Source of the DNA: Xiphophorus maculatus
Lineage: Eukaryota > Chordata > Actinopteri > Cyprinodontiformes > Poeciliidae
Direction: 5' to 3'
DNA length: 64,000 nt
Assembly (NCBI RefSeq): GCF_002775205.1
Contig: NC_036456.1
Location: 6,463,463 to 6,527,462 of the forward strand
This document shows positions 38,084-50,700 of this stretch, piece by piece; position 1 is the stretch's first letter, and every line of letters starts with the position of its first letter. The translations under genes were made by a program, and so were the position numbers. Below the pieces are notes generated by a model. The model did not search any database. It saw only the letters and a program-made list of their open reading frames with translations, and was not told where the DNA came from.

Positions 38084-41000
38084 CTAGGAAACCTCCTGGT
38101 ACGGAGACACCGAAGCCTTCCTCATCCGATCAATCTGGATCTGGTCGTAGACCGTCTGAGGCTAAATGATTGGGAGAAAATAAAAAAAATAAAAATCATC
38201 TTTAGGGTTTCTCAGCGGTGGATTAAGAGAATCTTTTCCTGCAAGTTCCAATGGTTAAACAATTCACTGAAGGTGCTGTGAAGGATAATTTGTTCTTACA
38301 GTTCTCAACACACTGAAGCACAAACAGAGAACAATTCAGAACTAAGACACCTACAACAGTCACCAATAAAGTGGATAGTGAATATGTGATGTTTTGCTGT
38401 TTACTTAAATCGCATATAGAGCTGGACAATATGGCTGACAAACACATCACAATACAAGCAATTCATATCAGTCAATATTGGTAAATATTGATTAGTTTTT
38501 TTGTTTTATATATCTGAAATGTATCCAAACTGGTGACGTGACCTTCACTGCTTTATCCACAAGTTCCTCTTGAACTGTTGACTCCATCTTTGCAAATTTA
38601 TTATTATTATTATTATATAAAAATGTAGAGATGTTATACAGAGATGTTAAATGCTCCCATTTGCTTCTGTCTACCCTGTGTGTGTTTTTTTAAAATATTA
38701 TTTTAGTGATTGGCATCATTTGACGGTTGACCGGTGGGGGGCGCCATACAGCTAGCCTAAGCTTTTACGCACCGGAAGCGTGCGTGGAGCTGCTGCAGCA
38801 GATCCGTTTTGTTAGAGAAAAAACAAAACAGAAGGAAGCGCGCTAAGGCTTCTACAGTGATAAAAGGGAGACTTTACCTTGGGACGGATCATCCCACAGG
38901 GGAGAGTCGGAGTTTTGGCTGAAGTTTTTTTGATTGTTTGGAAAGAGCCGACTGGACGCTAAAGGATTGTTGGACTGGGGAGTTCACGCGCCTCCTGCTA
39001 CTAGCCACCGATAAAGTCACATTTGGTGTGTTTTTAGGAAAAGACAGGAAAAAAACTATATATCTAAAGAAAAATAATAATAATACGAATGGAAAAAAGC
39101 TATTGAACTGAGGGACTGACGGACGAAAAGACTCTGCGGATGACCCTTCTCCACGGGAGGTCAGCTCGATGAGGAACTCTGAACCGACGTTGAAGGTAGG
39201 ACCCCTCCTTGCGGTGTGTTCCGCCAGGTGCCTGTTTTGTGAATAATTTTTTTCTCCATACGGGAGTAGGGCCTATTGTTGCGGCTGTACTCCCGTAACC
39301 AGTCAAAGAATTTACATTTGTGAATAAGACAATAAAAAAAACTTTGCTAAAAATACAATCAAATTAATTAAAAAAAAATATTTTCTTAGTTGTAAAAGCC
39401 AAGGACAATATTATCTCAATGTAAACCGACAGACATCTCCCCCCTCCTCTCTCCATTCTTGAAAATGTTTGTATAAAACAATCCATTTTCCCGTTGTGCT
39501 GCTTTCAATTGTTTACCGGAAGTGAAAATAGGCGTACAAGTTCATTTCCTGTCGCGAGATGGAATTTATTTTTACTCATTGGTTGTTTTTGTTTTTTTCA
39601 ATTAGTTGTGTTTTGCGAGGAAAATATCACACAACAACCACATATTAAATAAGATGAAATGGAAAGTAATAAACTGATATTTTCTCGATATCCTCCAGGG
39701 GGAGCTACTGCACCACCTGGCGCCCTCCTGGGCCTCCGCTGGAAGTTTAGCTCTCTTACCATTTGGCGATCCGGGCTGTTTCTGCTCTCGATAGTGTCGT
39801 ACAGAGAGCAGGGTTTATCAGAGGGCCCCTGGAGGTTCGCATTCACATGTATTAAGGAGAAAATAAACCTCAGTTAGGAAACTCTAAATCACTGTAAACA
39901 TTTGCTCATTGTAGGACTTGAGTGCACTTACCACTTCAGATGAAAAATCGGAGATATCGGCATAAACTGTGAGTTCGGTTGAATCGCTTCCTGCGTAAAG
40001 AAAATAAAATGACAGAAATGACTCAGTGGCTGGTAAAAAAAAAAAAAAAGCCACAACAATGTGGTGAGAGAGAAAACATGGCACATCAAAGAGTTTCTTA
40101 CCAGACCATCTTCTTTTGCAGAGACATACGCTCACCACTGTGATTATAATAATGATCAGTAAACCTCCTCCTACTGCAACGATAATCCAGACTGGGATTG
40201 GTATTCCTGCAACTGACAGCAGATTAACAATATGTCATGTTTAAAAAGAAGCAAATGAAAACAAGCAGGAAAAATAATTTGTCCAGCAAAGTGTGCCTGG
40301 AATACACAGTGCCTTGTATTCACATCTTGTCACGTTATAACCGCAAAACTCAACGTAGTTAAAAATGGAACAGAAACAACATTTAATTCAGGAATACCAG
40401 CAGCAAAGCAACAGGAGAAACGAGGCAACTAACAGATCTGAAACTCAGGAGGAAGAAAATATTAGAAAACATAAACAGACTTTATGTTATTAGCAAAATG
40501 ATTTGAAACAATATATCTGTTTATTTATCTTACCATTTTTATGCAGTGTGACGTGTTTGGTCAATTGTGTAAAATTCTGATTAAGATGCAGTGAAATTTG
40601 TGGTTATAACGTGTCAGAGTGAAAAAAAAATGTCAAAAGGTTTCGATATGTTTTAAAGGCAATGCATTTTTAGCATGAATGTGCTGTTTTTGTTTTTTTA
40701 TTAGTTTTAACCAGCTGTGACTTCAGTCAAACAAATAACAGACAAAAAACACTATAAATTAATAAAAAAAAAACAGGGATGCAAAACTTTAGTCAAGAAA
40801 GTAGTTTAAAAAAAAATCGGGTGTTATCATCAAGGTATAATTGTGTTTTAGCAAATTATATTTGATCGTTTAATTGTAGAGGATGTATAGTGTATACTGA
40901 CTCTTTAGATAATTTAATTATTAAATTAAATTATAATTGAATAATAATTCAATTATTTACATGTGGTGACGTTCATCATCTACGCATGTTGGATAAACCA

Positions 41001-44000
41001 TAAAGTATATCTCTAACTCTTCTATGATTTTTGTCTGTATTATTACCAAATATGGAAAAACATCATTACTTTGCGATTCAGAAAATTTTCCTAAGAACTG
41101 CAAGAAAATTAATTTCTAGGCTCTGGATCAGAGATTTTCTGTGTTTTGTGTACCTGTACCTTTAATAGAACAATACAGCCAACAGATTTATAAAATAATC
41201 GGACTTGTTCTCGTTGTTTTCTTCAAACCTCTCATTTCTGAACATACCTTTATTAGAACTGGGTCCTGTGGTGTTGCTACATCTCAGTGTTGTGGATTCT
41301 AACATCTCACTGATAACGTTGGAGGCTTTGCAGGTGAATGTGGTTTCGCCATCTTGTGGTCTAATGCTGTATTGCAGTGTGGAGCCGTTTCTGGTTTGGG
41401 TTCCCACAGTCCAGCTGTAGGTGACGTTACTGTGAGGATTTGCTTTGCACTCCAGAAAAACTGTACAAAATCCATCTGATCCAGCCTCAGTGACGTTGGA
41501 AAACACAATGGAATTTGTGGATATTGGTTCTAATGTGAGAACAGAGGAAGAAGTGTAACAGATCAGTAACGTTACACCTATGTGTATTTTATTTGCACAA
41601 TTCACACGGTATTTCCCTTTTTAATCTTAGAAAATTCACAAAGCTGTCATCAAATGATCAATTTCTCATAATTGATGCAACCATGAAATTTGCTTTCTAT
41701 CAGTAAATCCTAGGAGAATTTCCTGCGATCATTGTTTGGCCTTAAAGCTCGAGCACTTGTAGGTTCCTCAGCAGGACTGTGGCCCCCGTAGACATGATAT
41801 AAAAATTCGCATAAGCTCTTTTTTTTTTTTTTTTTCTTCAAATTTTCTCTAACAATTATTGTGTTCTTCACTTTGAAAATAGTGTATTAATCAATCTGTT
41901 CTTTAAAAATTTTACACACGTTTTGTTTCTTGAAAAGGTTGTTTTTGATTGACTGGATTGAAAGAGCAGCATCTTACCGTGAACTTGCAGAGTGATGAAG
42001 ACTGAAACTTGTTCACCTTTGACCTCTGCGATCAAACTGAATTCACCAGAATCTTGAAGAGTCAGGTCTCTTATTGTTAAACTAAAACTTGTGTCATTGA
42101 ACTCCAATCTGCCCTTAAATGGATTGGTTGGAGTAAGACCTGAATGTTTGTCTGCTACATTTGAGTCTCCATATCTCCATGTTGCCCTTTGGACCCCTTC
42201 AGCTGGTAAATTTGATGAAAGCACCACAGAGTCTCCAACTTTTTTATGAATGACTTGTTTTCCTTCTGAAGCCTCCACATCTGAAACACAAAACAAAGAG
42301 CATAACATTATTATTTAAACTGAGACGTTTAGATGTTCTGTTACATACAGTTTAAGGTTTACAGTTTTTTTTGAATGTCTATAAGCATTAGGGGACATGT
42401 CATAATTTGCTATCAGAGCTCAAACTCTTAATAATTAGATTTGTTGAGGAACCACAGAGTACAGGATTTGGTCAAATCACCTAAAACCACCTGAATTCAT
42501 GGGACATGTGAACGCAACAGTTTGATGGAACAAACATACCAACAGGTGGCGCTAATTCTCTGAAGCTATTCTCTGATTTCTGTCTCACCACTGCAGAGTG
42601 AGAGCTTACAACACGCTTATGTGAAGTGCTTAGTGTTATTTATTTATTTGTTTTAAAGAAATTTCGATGTTGGCTTTATGTGAATGGACCACAAGATGAA
42701 GTTCAGACTTTATTCAAAAATTTGGAGTTTATAACTTAATAACTTAATTCTAAAAAAATAAAATAAAAATCAGAAATTACAGTTTTGAAAATCAAGCAAA
42801 ATTAAACCATGTTAATAATTGACAGTTAATAATGTCAAAGCCTTTTAAAACATTATGATTAAAATTTGAAATGATTCGTTTAGGGCTCTTTGTCATTTGT
42901 TACGGTTTTGTCGCCTCTCTTTTGTGTCATTTTTTTAAAATTAATGTGTGATTATTTGTTAGTTTGTATTATGTCAAAAGTAATATTTTTCCATATTCAT
43001 ATAACTGATCTTTTGTCTTTTGTCCATTGGCTCCCATCATGTCCAATTGTGCTTGTGCTCAGTTCATATTATCCAATCAATCTGGATTCTGCAAAATTAA
43101 AAACAAAACAAAAAAGAAACATGTTTGTTTGGTCGAGTTGGTTCTGTTCGCCTCACACACTTGCAGACTCTGGTCTTCGTCTCTCTCCTCTCACACCAAG
43201 AGATTTTTACTCAAACTTGCCCTGCTGACTGATTTTCCCTGATTGGAAATCTGTGGTAAAATTGAGCAAATAAAATGAGTAGTTGAGTTCCTGCTTATGG
43301 ATTTTTACTTAGATGGAGAGGAGATTTATTGCTGTAGTTGAGGAAATCAGTTTATGGCTGTGAGTTCAAACACTTTACTGACCTTTACGTCCAGATTTAA
43401 GGTGTTTAAGCAATGACTTAGAATCAGCTTATGCATTTCCCATAAAAATCTAAAGAGGACTCAAGAAAATAAAGTAAATGAATTATGACCCAGAAACAGT
43501 CAAATTTTACTATTGAAGTAAACATGAAAGTGGCACAGCTTAATTTTTCCGTGAGACACTGATTGTAATCAGGCATGTCAGTGAACCAACAAGATTATTC
43601 TTTTTAAACTTCCTATAAAGCAAAATGCAGATACTAACTGCATCTTCTTTTTTTTTTTACTACATTGTTTTTTTTCATAACCAACTTTTTCTGATACCAA
43701 AAATAACCATTTGCTTGGGGGGGTTTTACAAACAGAGCAAAATTGTGATTGTCTGACTTAAATTGTTTGCATGCATCTTCAAAACATAGTTATATTCATG
43801 TTGGTTTGATCAGGGGTCGTAATCGCTCATATTTCATAATAATTTACCGCCTTTCTGTAAGAACAGAGAGGTGGATGTTTTCTCTCTGGTCGGGTGTCAA
43901 GAAGGGCACCAACCCGTAGAAAACTTTTATATGTCCCCTCTCGTTGAAAAGAGTTGTCTCACAAACAGTGTTTCCTGAAAACATTGCCACAAATATAGAG

Positions 44001-47000
44001 TGACGTTAAACACCATCCAGGCGCAGTGTTGCTGATTGATTGAGGAGCAACTTGCTGATGAACAGATTTCTTCCAGCAAAAGTGGAGCAAACGTTGATCA
44101 GAGTTTAAAATCTGGAGAACCAAAGAACGAGTAAATTACTTTAATTTAGTTCATCTGTCCACTGTGTGTTGGAACAAACCAAAGAAGATGGTTGTAGATT
44201 TCAGAAGAAGCAGGAATATGTCAACCATTGGTATGACTTGAAAGAAAATTGACTTCCTAATTTAACACCATGAAATTGGGCCTCTGTCTCTTTAAGAAAC
44301 CCCTGCTCTTTCTGAAACTCAGCCCTCAGGAAGCCGCCACCACATCGCTCCTCTGTTAACCCTTTAACAACGTTTCTACCAGTGCTGCAGCTCAGCAGCT
44401 GTGCAGTTCCACCGGGTTTTTGCTAATTGCTGCCGGCTAGTCTGTAGGAGCCGAGTGGGGTCGTGTGAGACGGAAGCTTGGAAACTGGAGGAACTGCTTT
44501 GTCCTGGAAGGCGGAGCTAGGTCCCCCCAGGCGTTTTGCACAGCTGAATGGTTGCCACGGGAGATTAAAGGATTTCTCAAACACGCATGAAGGAATCAAA
44601 GTAACACTCTCCAGGTCTGTTTTTGATGAGGGAGTAACATTCTAACATGATTACTGTCCATAAGACTGCTCCTTTAAACAAGTGCATAATTATTAGACTA
44701 GCCACTCTTGTGAAAGGAAATTCTAGTTTATTTTCTGTACAGCAGGTCGTGTGTCTAATCAGTATGCAAACAGAACAAAGTACTTCTCCATTTAAAAGGA
44801 TCAAATTTATATCTGTCTGCTCTGTGAATTTCTGCTGCTACAATTAGAAACAGGGCTGATCTCCGTGAGCTGCAGGTATGACACCGCATCTCGTGAACGT
44901 TTATTTCCAAAAAATAAAAATGATCAACTAAAGTTTTACCAGAAGAAATCTCTTAACTATGGTTTGTATCTGTTTTAAGAACCAGCCTTTTGGCCTTGGG
45001 CTTTTTCATTTTTAACTGTTTGCAAAAACCTCGGCAGCTACAACAAGGAAGTGTAATCAAACACTTGAAAACACTCCGAGGTGTTTTTTATCACACAAAA
45101 GCGGCAGCTACGTGACTTACTGGTGAGTTCCTGTTGTTGGACAAACAGGAAAATGGTTTAATGAAGTGATTAAACTTCTTATAACGCGCATCATCAGATA
45201 CAGAATAATTAAAGCCGCCCCGCGCTGACAGACATTTTAAAACTGTAGACAAGCGGGACTTCACTTGACATGTTTTATGTCTTAAAAAATGAAGAGAAAA
45301 CAATAAAAAAAACATTAGTACTATCTATTGGAATGGCTTCTCTGTCTGAAAACTCAGAATCTTAGATTTAAAAGCTTTAAGTAAGAAAGAAATATTGAAA
45401 GATGCAATTACTTGAATTACTTTGCTGTAGTTGGACAGTTGTAGGTTTTTATTACATCCCCAACCCGCAAAATCCAATATATTTACCTTTCATGTAAATT
45501 TCTGTAAGTCAGAAATAAACTGTTTGCCCTCTTTGCTTTTTCAGTTCAACCTTTCTTGGTGAACATGTAAGTTAAATGCTTGAAAACATGCAAATACGAG
45601 TTAATACACGTTATTCACTTGTATTGCTAGCAGCTGTTGACCTGGTGATTTAGCATATTAATTAGCTAATCCTTCGGGTTTTTGTACTTTTGTACACTTT
45701 TAAGTTGGGCTTGAAATCTCGACGTCCGAAATCTCGACGTTTGTTTCTGGTTCATCGTTGCCTGCTTTACTTTCTGCACGGAGACCTCAGAAGATCTTAA
45801 AGTTCTCAAAGATCTTTAAGATCTTTGTTTACTTGAACAAGCCGCCTACTGGGCTTCCGGTGCTCAGTGGCCCTGCAGCGCTGTTGACTCAATAACCTGG
45901 CAAACATCAACGCTAATGTTTTTTTTTCCGAGTACCGCTAAAGACTCGCCAAGTACCACCTGTGATACCTGAGCCTCAGCTTGAGCACCACGTTTTTACT
46001 CTCTTTGTAGTCAGTGGAAAAACCTTTATTACTATTACAGCCATGAAGAGCTTCTCCTGGCTGCTAAACAGTTTTAGTTTTTCATCTTTGGCAATGAGCT
46101 CCAACTCTTTGAGGATGGACAAACTCTTCGCCATCACCCTAATCTTTATCAAAGATCATCAAACTTAAATAAGAAGCCAGCTGGGGCCTTGCAGGGGAGG
46201 TCAGATGTCAAGGACTGTATCCTGAAAACTGTCAGGTCAGCAGTTATATCCGTGATTGTCGGGATCATTTCTTCTTTTATTGGTTAATGTAATATTAAAA
46301 GTTGCGCCGAAAGTGAAATTTGAAAGTGGATCTGCACATTCTTAATAATTACACTTAGCCGAATTAAATATATCACTCAACGTGTTCAATGAATCTATTT
46401 GAATTGCTGTTGTTTTGAACTGAAGCAGAACAATCTTTCGGTGTCAAACTAACTTTCACTGAAAAACGGGAGCAGTCGCTCCAACTTGAATATGTCGCGT
46501 TGATTAGACACACACAGTCAAATGAAGTCTGTCCAAGTTCATTTATGAAATTGCCAAGTTAAATAAACGTAAATAAATTTAGCCTGACGCTTCATTCAGT
46601 TACTTGTGACATTTTTCTTTTTCTTTTTTACTTGGAGCTCCGTTCTCCCCGTATTTTTTCCAACGAGGGAAAGTTTTCAGTGAAGAAAACTAAAGAACAA
46701 AACGGATGTGTCAGAGTTCGATCATTAGCTCGCACTTTTTGAATAAAGGTCATTTGCATGTTCGCGTGACGGCCAACTTTGCATCATTTCCCTGGAAAAC
46801 GGAGACGAACCGCAAACCGTTCAAGGTTCAAATAAAAAAAGTCTGTATCCGTGTCGCTACTTTCGGTCAGCGTCACTGCTTTTGGTGGAGAACACGCAGG
46901 AAATGCCACCGTTGCTTTTGGTCATGTTTCTGTCTCACACTTTTACAACACACACAAAAAATCAGAAAACAGCCGACGACTGAAGAGCTACAGATAGCAG

Positions 47001-47642
47001 CTAGAGCTCTGAAGTGCGGCCTGACAGAGTGAATGGTATTTCGCTGTGACCTACAATTCGAAGAGCAGAGCAGGAAGTGACAAAAAGAGAAAGGATGATC
47101 TGTCTTCCAAGTTGCAAAAGTTTCCATGAATATGTAGCAGGAAATCTGCCAACACAGCAAAACAGAAACATGCAAAACCCGACTCTTAATGTTCAACCAC
47201 AAGATGCCCGAAGGTTATAGACAAGGAGGATAAACTCAGATCTTGGTGAGAACATTCATTTTCATCGGGATGTTCCAGTTCCCAAATTTTTATGCAACTT
47301 CAGCTTCAAATGTAGACAGGAAAACTTCCTCAATGACAACATCGTATATTTGAACAAATCAATTCCGAAAAACACTACGAGGAAAGAATAATAATATAAA
47401 TAAAATAAAAAAACATCTAAGAAACGACGCCTCCTTTCCCAAGGAAGTGCGCAAACATTCCGTTCCAAGGAACCGAATGGTAATTCTCTGTCAAAGCCAC
47501 AACTACAGAAAAGCGGGAGGTCGATGGCCCTCCGTGGCAGCAAACGTGAAGGGCAGAACCGTGACAACGTACCGTGGCGGGAGACCCCGAGCAGCAGCGC
47601 GGCCGCGTACGCCAGGAGGCAGCTCAGGCGACCACCAGCCAT
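38084..47642 (-). CDS. SLAM-family receptor (gene A): V + C2 + TM + tail with two ITSMs and one ITSM-like motif
   Basis: Putative leukocyte adhesion/signalling receptor that would recruit SAP/SH2D1A-type SH2 adaptors or phosphatases. Exons, 5' to 3' on the minus strand: 47642-47573 (signal MAGGRLSCLLAYAAALLLG), 42280-41978 (V), 41529-41248 (C2), 40206-40102 (TM), 39990-39932 and 38161-38084 (tail, stop 38084). Phases are 1,1,1,1,0 and the product is 298 aa. The V domain (24-124) lacks cysteines as in the CD2 family, with VGDSVVLSSNLP, ATWRYGD, FKGRLEFNDTSFSLTI and DSGEFSLIAEV. C2 has Cys146, 152, 191 and 208, the four-cysteine pattern of SLAM D2, with Trp164. TM is about residues 224-248, uncharged, then KRRW. 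The tail has TVYADI (261-266), TVYDQI (276-281) and SPYQEV (292-297). The first two match TxYxxI/V exactly; the last is ITSM-like with Ser. Individual human orthology is not assignable. Confidence 0.9.
38162..39931 (-). other. Gene A intron 5, with an unexplained GC-richer block
   Basis: No coding exon is supported. Roughly 38740-39250 is noticeably richer in G+C than its surroundings and reads like a non-coding transcript leader or an old element, ending in a donor-like aag|gtagga on the + strand near 39195. A short inverted repeat lies at 39258-39297. Confidence 0.4.
39258..39297. repeat. Short inverted repeat, 10-bp arms
   Basis: TACGGGAGTA (39258-39267) and TACTCCCGTA (39288-39297) are perfect inverses around a 20-nt loop. 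It could be a weak hairpin or a transposon footprint. Confidence 0.7.
42281..47572 (-). other. Gene A intron 1
   Basis: About 5.3 kb between signal and V exons. No coding exon is recognised. It includes a dispersed repeat at about 44265-44660 and AT-rich unique-looking sequence. Confidence 0.6.
44265..44660. repeat. Dispersed fish repeat starting with the CTGTCTCTTTAAGAA motif
   Basis: It starts GAAATTGGGCCTCTGTCTCT, the same terminus as the MITE at 34995-35177, but has a different, GC-richer interior (tgctgccggctagtctgtagg..., ggcggagctagg...). It is probably an independent, longer family member. The right boundary is uncertain. Confidence 0.45.
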
Positions 47643-48132
47643 CTCTGTGGGGAGCGGAGCAGTGTCTGTTTCCTCTTCTGCTCGCTGCACAATGTCAGCA
47701 AAGTTTAAAAAAAAAAAAAAAAAACAGAAGGAGGAAGGGGTGGAGGAAGCTTCTGTAAATGTAGAGCATGAAGCAGGTTGAGAATGCAGAGAAATAAGAG
47801 TATCTGCTAACATGTTTTTTTTTTTTTTTTTTGTACTGTTTTGTTCACTATAGCTCCATGCAAATTTTGAATTTGGTTACCCGGGTCAGTTCCAAGGCGA
47901 GATTTCATCCGTTGAGGAAGAAAGACGACAAACAACAAACCGACCGTACACTGCAATAAATGCTAACAAGCCGTTGACATCGCTCTGGAGGAAACATCTC
48001 AATCAGATCCCAGACCTTCACTTTGTTTTAATTATTATTATTTGGAGGCAGACTTGCTGGTCTACCTGCATGGGTTATGCAGACCCATGCAACCAAAGGT
48101 CACAAACTGAATGGGGGACGTTCTCCTTCCTG

Positions 48133-48163
<31 letters not shown>

Positions 48164-48784
48164 GTAAGCAAAATTATAACACCGTGAGGTATAGTATAGT
48201 GCAGCAAAGAGGGCAGCCACAGACCAACGCACCACGTTACACTTTCTGTACGTTGCTTCTTTTTTTTTTTTCTTCTGAAAAGCTATGTTTTTGTTTTACA
48301 GCAGATATAATATTACACACAGCTTCCAAAAAGTTCCACTTTTGTCCCATGAGTTCAACAAGAGGATTTATGGAGACGGGGTTTCAGGTCCTGTTGGGGT
48401 GAGCGGTGGGCTCCAGCCTCCGTACCTCTCCGATGGAGGTCGTTCTGGCCCAGTTTCTATGCTGCTGCTGAATCATGATCAGTGAGCTGAACAGAGACAG
48501 CCGGGGTCTGCAGTGCGTCAGACGTTTTTTTGCGTCAGATGTTTTTTTTGTTTTTTTTTCTGAATTAATTCGCGACCTCTCTGCAGGAGTCTTCGTTGCA
48601 CTCTCGGCGTGATCGTCAGCCACTCCCGAGAAGGTTCCTTCCAGGTATTTCCTGTTTGTGGCTAATGGTTTCTCACCGGGGTTTTGTAGAGTCCCGAAGC
48701 TTTAGAAAGGGCCGTTCCTTTGTTAAGATCAGGAAATGGCATGTCGTTTTCAGACTCTGTTTCATGACCATGAATCAGTCAATC

Positions 48785-48814
48785 AATCAATCAAATTTTA
48801 TTGATTGATTATAG

Positions 48815-48857
<43 letters not shown>

Positions 48858-49030
48858 ATAGCACATTTCAGCAGCAAGGCATTTCAAAGTGCTTTACATC
48901 ATATCAAACACAGAAATACAATGCAACATAGAATCAACAATCAAAACACGACATTAAGTCAGGTTCCATCAATACATTTGTAATTGATTACGTTTCAAAT
49001 ACAGTCCTAAACAGGTGGGTTTTTAGTCGA
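48785..49030. repeat. Fish interspersed repeat with internal (TA)n
   Basis: A (TCAA)n-like start and a TA microsatellite (48818-48852) are followed by TTTGTATAGCACATTTCAGC and AAGTGCTTTACATC. This wording recurs in many teleost dispersed repeats. Confidence 0.55.
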
Positions 49031-49824
49031 GTTTGCATCCATAGAAGGTTTACCTGTTACACTCCTACTGTGTTATATGGAACAAAATACCTGTTGCTAT
49101 TTTTATTCCCACTCACGCTCACAATCACACAGTTTAAAACGACGCAGACAGCATTTTAATGGGCTTCTGTTACGAGGCTCCGTACACCTCGTTCACTGGA
49201 TGTCGAGCTGGGACTAAGCAGGGATGAAGAGCCTTTGGATCGTGAAACAAAGCCAGCATCCATGTCCTGTTCTGACATAACAACAGCATTTAAAAAAAAT
49301 TTTTTGGGCTCCTTTCGTTTGAAAGTGCTAAGAGAGAAAATTAGGTAAAGAGATAGAAGATTTTACTGCCATAATTTTAGTTGACATGTTTTATTTTGTG
49401 TTATGCACATTTTTTTGTTATTACGACTCTTATTTGGAAAGGTTAAAGTAGGAAGTGGAATCCAGCATATTGCTAGGGAACCAGAAAAAGAAGATGCATG
49501 CGATATGAAAGCATAGCTTGAGCAAGTGACTGTAAAAGGGTCATTTAAGTTAAAGAATTTATTTAATAACCTCATTTCTACCTTAAAAGGAAGGGTCAGC
49601 CAGCGAGGTATGTTTATGTGTAATTATATCATTTTATGTCGTTATCGTACTCATGACACCGTCTCGCTTAAGTTTATGTTGTATTTTAGTTCGACGGTGG
49701 TGTTGGTGTCAGTGGGTCAAAGTGAAATTGTAACAAGGGCAACTTTAAAGATTGACATTAAAGCTGACTTCACACCAGCAGTTCAACGAACTCTTTATTG
49801 CCAAGAAGAGGTGGAAGTGATAGA

Positions 49825-49927
49825 AGATATGCGCCAAAGTTCACTAGACCGGAAATCAAACCTGCGATGGCCGCATCGGGCACTATGGCCTCCTTATGTG
49901 GGCGGTGCTTAACCTCTGCGCCACCAC
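49825..49927 (-). mobile_element. Diverged tRNA-derived SINE
   Basis: The minus strand reads GTGGTGGCGCAGAGGTTAAG, then ...GGTTTGATTTCCGG and ...GGCGCATATCTTC. It has the same layout as the SINE at 25112-25227 but the B box is decayed. Confidence 0.55.
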
Positions 49928-49929
49928 AC

Positions 49930-50700
49930 ACAGCAGCATTTTGTATGGCCTGCAAGCAATGAAGGGAAGACTGATCTAGATCCTTATATAAAGAATATAA
50001 GTTATTCATCTTGATAAAGGCGGGAATTAGTTTGTTTAAAGTCCTTAGGGAAGGAGGCAAACAAATGTAGCTTGATTGAACCACTCAACTGGTGCGCTCA
50101 TCGAATCCGAGGGAGGAGTCAAACATCACTCTAACACTTTTAGCAGAACACTGAACTGTGCTGAAGGGCCCAGAGAGCCAACAGGATATGTTGAATAGGG
50201 TGACTTCTGTTTTGTTAGTTTAAATGCAGAAAACCTGAATGTATGTCATCCAAACAGGCCGATAAGGGCCTCGACGAATAACTTTTAAAGGAAGAGAAAG
50301 CTGAACCACAGGGGAACCGGATGTTATGCTCTGGAAGGACAGATCCTAACGCAAAATGTACCATGAGAACAAAAGAGGGGCCAGAATGTGGAACCCCACG
50401 TCGAGGGAATACTGGTTTATTTTAACCGAGAGAGCTCTATTTGTCGAACAGGACCTAAGCAGCTGCAAAGCGAGTTCCTTTAATATCTAGATAACATGAG
50501 ACTAGATAAGAGGATGCTATTATCTGCGGGTCGAAAGCGGCACTCGAGCGTACGAGGAGGAAAGCGGCAGATTTCCCCGAATCGGCAAACAAACGAAGGT
50601 CAGTCAAAACCCTGAAGAGTGCGGATCTGATCTGAGGTGGACTACATTTTGCAGGACCTTAGACAGAATCAACAGTTTCAGGATAGGTCAGGTGTTTGCT
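49930..50700. repeat. Probable old, decayed fish repeat
   Basis: Stretches such as GGAACCCCACGTCGAGGG and GAACAGGACCTAAGCAGCTG resemble, from memory, a long teleost dispersed repeat. There is no open frame of note. It may continue the repeat at 48785-49030. Confidence 0.35.

Noticed and set aside
47262-47813. 183-codon open frame on the minus strand as a gene
   Set aside because: Only 47573-47642 is supported, as the signal exon of gene A with a splice donor; the rest is intron or leader.
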